From contig NZ_CP047202.1 in the NCBI RefSeq assembly GCF_030408715.1, forward strand, positions 1,717,907-1,781,906: a DNA stretch of 64,000 bases, written 5' to 3'. This stretch comes from Corynebacterium confusum (GTDB lineage Bacteria > Actinomycetota > Actinomycetes > Mycobacteriales > Mycobacteriaceae). Positions within the stretch are counted from its first letter, which is position 1. Each line of letters begins with the position of its first letter. A program made the translations under genes and the position numbers. This document shows positions 63,170-64,000 of the stretch, piece after piece. The notes beneath the pieces are model-generated. The model was not told the DNA's origin, ran no database searches, and saw nothing but the letters and a program-made list of their open reading frames with translations.

Positions 63170-64000
63170 TTATTCCTTTTCATTCACGTAGAACGTTTGC
63201 TTGTTGACGAACTCGTCCATGGCCAGAGGGGATAGCTCGCGGCCGTAGCCGGAATTCTTAATCCCGCCGAAGGGCAGCTCGGGGGCCGAGGCTTGCGGGA
63301 TGTTGACGTGAATCATGCCGGTCTCGATCTGGGAGGCGACGTGCTTGGCGCGCTCCTCGTCCGTGGAGAAGACCGCCCCGCCCAGGCCGTAGCGGGAGTC
63401 GTTGGCCAGCGCGATGGCCTCTTCCTCGCTGCCGACGCGGTAGATTTCCGCCACCGGGCCGAAGAACTCGGTGTAGTAGGACTCCGAGCCGACCGGCACG
63501 TCCGTGAGCACCGCCGGGGAATAGTAGGCGCCGACCTCGGCCAGTTCGCCGCCGACGTGTAAGCGCGCGCCGGCCTCCACGGCTTCTTTGACCTGCTGGT
63601 CGAGGGTCTCGGCCGCCGCGCGTGAGGACAGCGGGTAGTACTTGCCCTCGGCCCCGTCCAGCGGGTCGCCGGGCTGGTAATCCTTCGCGATGCGCCCCAT
63701 CTCCGCCACGAAGTCATCGTAGATGTCATTCAGCACGATGATGCGCTTGTTGGAGGTGCAGGCCTGCCCGGTGTTCGCCAGGCGCTTGTCCCAGGCTTGG
63801 CGGGCGGCGGCCGGGATGTCGGCGGCGTCCAGCACGATGTAGGCGTCGGTGCCGCCCAGCTCAAGGACGCACTTCTTCAGCGCCTTGCCCGCCTGCGCGG
63901 CCACGGCCGATCCGGCGCGCTCCGAGCCGGTCAGGGAGACCCCGCGCACCCGCGGATCGGCGATAATCGTCGAGACTTGGTCGTGGGTGGCGTAGAGGTT
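63170..64000 (-). CDS. Aldehyde dehydrogenase, partial (5' end outside window)
   Basis: This is the C-terminal 276 residues of an NAD(P)-dependent aldehyde dehydrogenase, most like the succinate-semialdehyde dehydrogenase group. It has the catalytic Glu in LELGGTDAYIVL and Cys in NTGQACTSNKR, and the C-terminal motif FGGIKNSGYGRE. The reading frame is open to the window edge. It lies 28 bp before the broken OYE gene on the same strand, suggesting a former operon for aldehyde or enone detoxification. Confidence 0.92.
   Translation of the reverse strand, partial: NLYATHDQVSTIIADPRVRGVSLTGSERAGSAVAAQAGKALKKCVLELGGTDAYIVLDAADIPAAARQAWDKRLANTGQACTSNKRIIVLNDIYDDFVAEMGRIAKDYQPGDPLDGAEGKYYPLSSRAAAETLDQQVKEAVEAGARLHVGGELAEVGAYYSPAVLTDVPVGSESYYTEFFGPVAEIYRVGSEEEAIALANDSRYGLGGAVFSTDEERAKHVASQIETGMIHVNIPQASAPELPFGGIKNSGYGRELSPLAMDEFVNKQTFYVNEKE

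Overview
The window is from a high-GC actinobacterium and is most consistent with a Corynebacterium. Gene order follows the conserved corynebacterial/mycobacterial block ctaCF, asnB (ltsA), an ErpA-like gene, cobT, ilvE, pepA, sucB/aceF, lipB, lipA, glnA, glnE, glnA2, the RNase HI-CobC fusion, ptpA, SURF1 and aceE. Many start codons sit 6-8 nt after a TAnnnT -10 box with no Shine-Dalgarno sequence, as is common for leaderless transcripts in this group. The species cannot be named from sequence alone. The gcvP-gcvT-gcvH operon between sucB and lipB is a lineage-variable trait in the genus.

Layout. 1-2.3 kb: end of the cytochrome oxidase genes ctaC-ctaF. 2.3-9.9 kb: asparagine synthase, an Fe-S carrier, DUF3043, cobT, ilvE, pepA and a small conserved gene. 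10-20.6 kb: a lipoate block made of a three-lipoyl-domain E2 (sucB/aceF), glycine cleavage gcvPTH, lipB-lipA, DUF4191 and RDD membrane proteins. 20.6-22.2 kb: glnA behind an AmtR box. 22.3-25.2 kb: an accessory island with visibly lower GC than its flanks, holding a broken transposase-like gene and an ABC-F ATPase with a leader that looks like a translation attenuator. 25.2-35.6 kb: a 1094-residue exonuclease/BRCT/sigma-4-like protein, a Nudix hydrolase, a secreted protease, a 44-codon gene, thrC, an MFS carrier, an AAA ATPase and small membrane or unknown proteins. 35.8-40.3 kb: glnE and glnA2. 40.5-46.6 kb: DUF2786, CYTH-CHAD, a galactokinase-like GHMP protein and an RNB ribonuclease. 46.7-51.9 kb: RNase P RNA, RNase HI-phosphatase, a zinc-ribbon coiled coil, a Nif3-like protein, ptpA and SURF1. 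51.9-53.5 kb: divergent arsenite exporter and arsR, then tRNA-Val. 53.6-59.7 kb: DUF3052, aceE, an alpha/beta hydrolase, an acyl carrier protein overlapping a HAD phosphatase, and an unknown gene. 60-64 kb: a beta-lactamase-fold hydrolase, a secreted lipase, a frameshifted Old Yellow Enzyme and a partial aldehyde dehydrogenase.

How it fits together. The core themes are respiration (cta, SURF1), lipoate-dependent 2-oxoacid and glycine oxidation (aceE, sucB, gcvPTH, lipAB) and nitrogen assimilation (glnA, glnE, glnA2, asnB). The most interesting accessory signal is the ABC-F leader at 24897-24989. There a five-codon upstream ORF is followed at once by a sequence that can pair with the ABC-F ribosome-binding site, around a strong nested hairpin. 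The second is the composite exonuclease with transcription-factor-like DNA-binding modules next to it.
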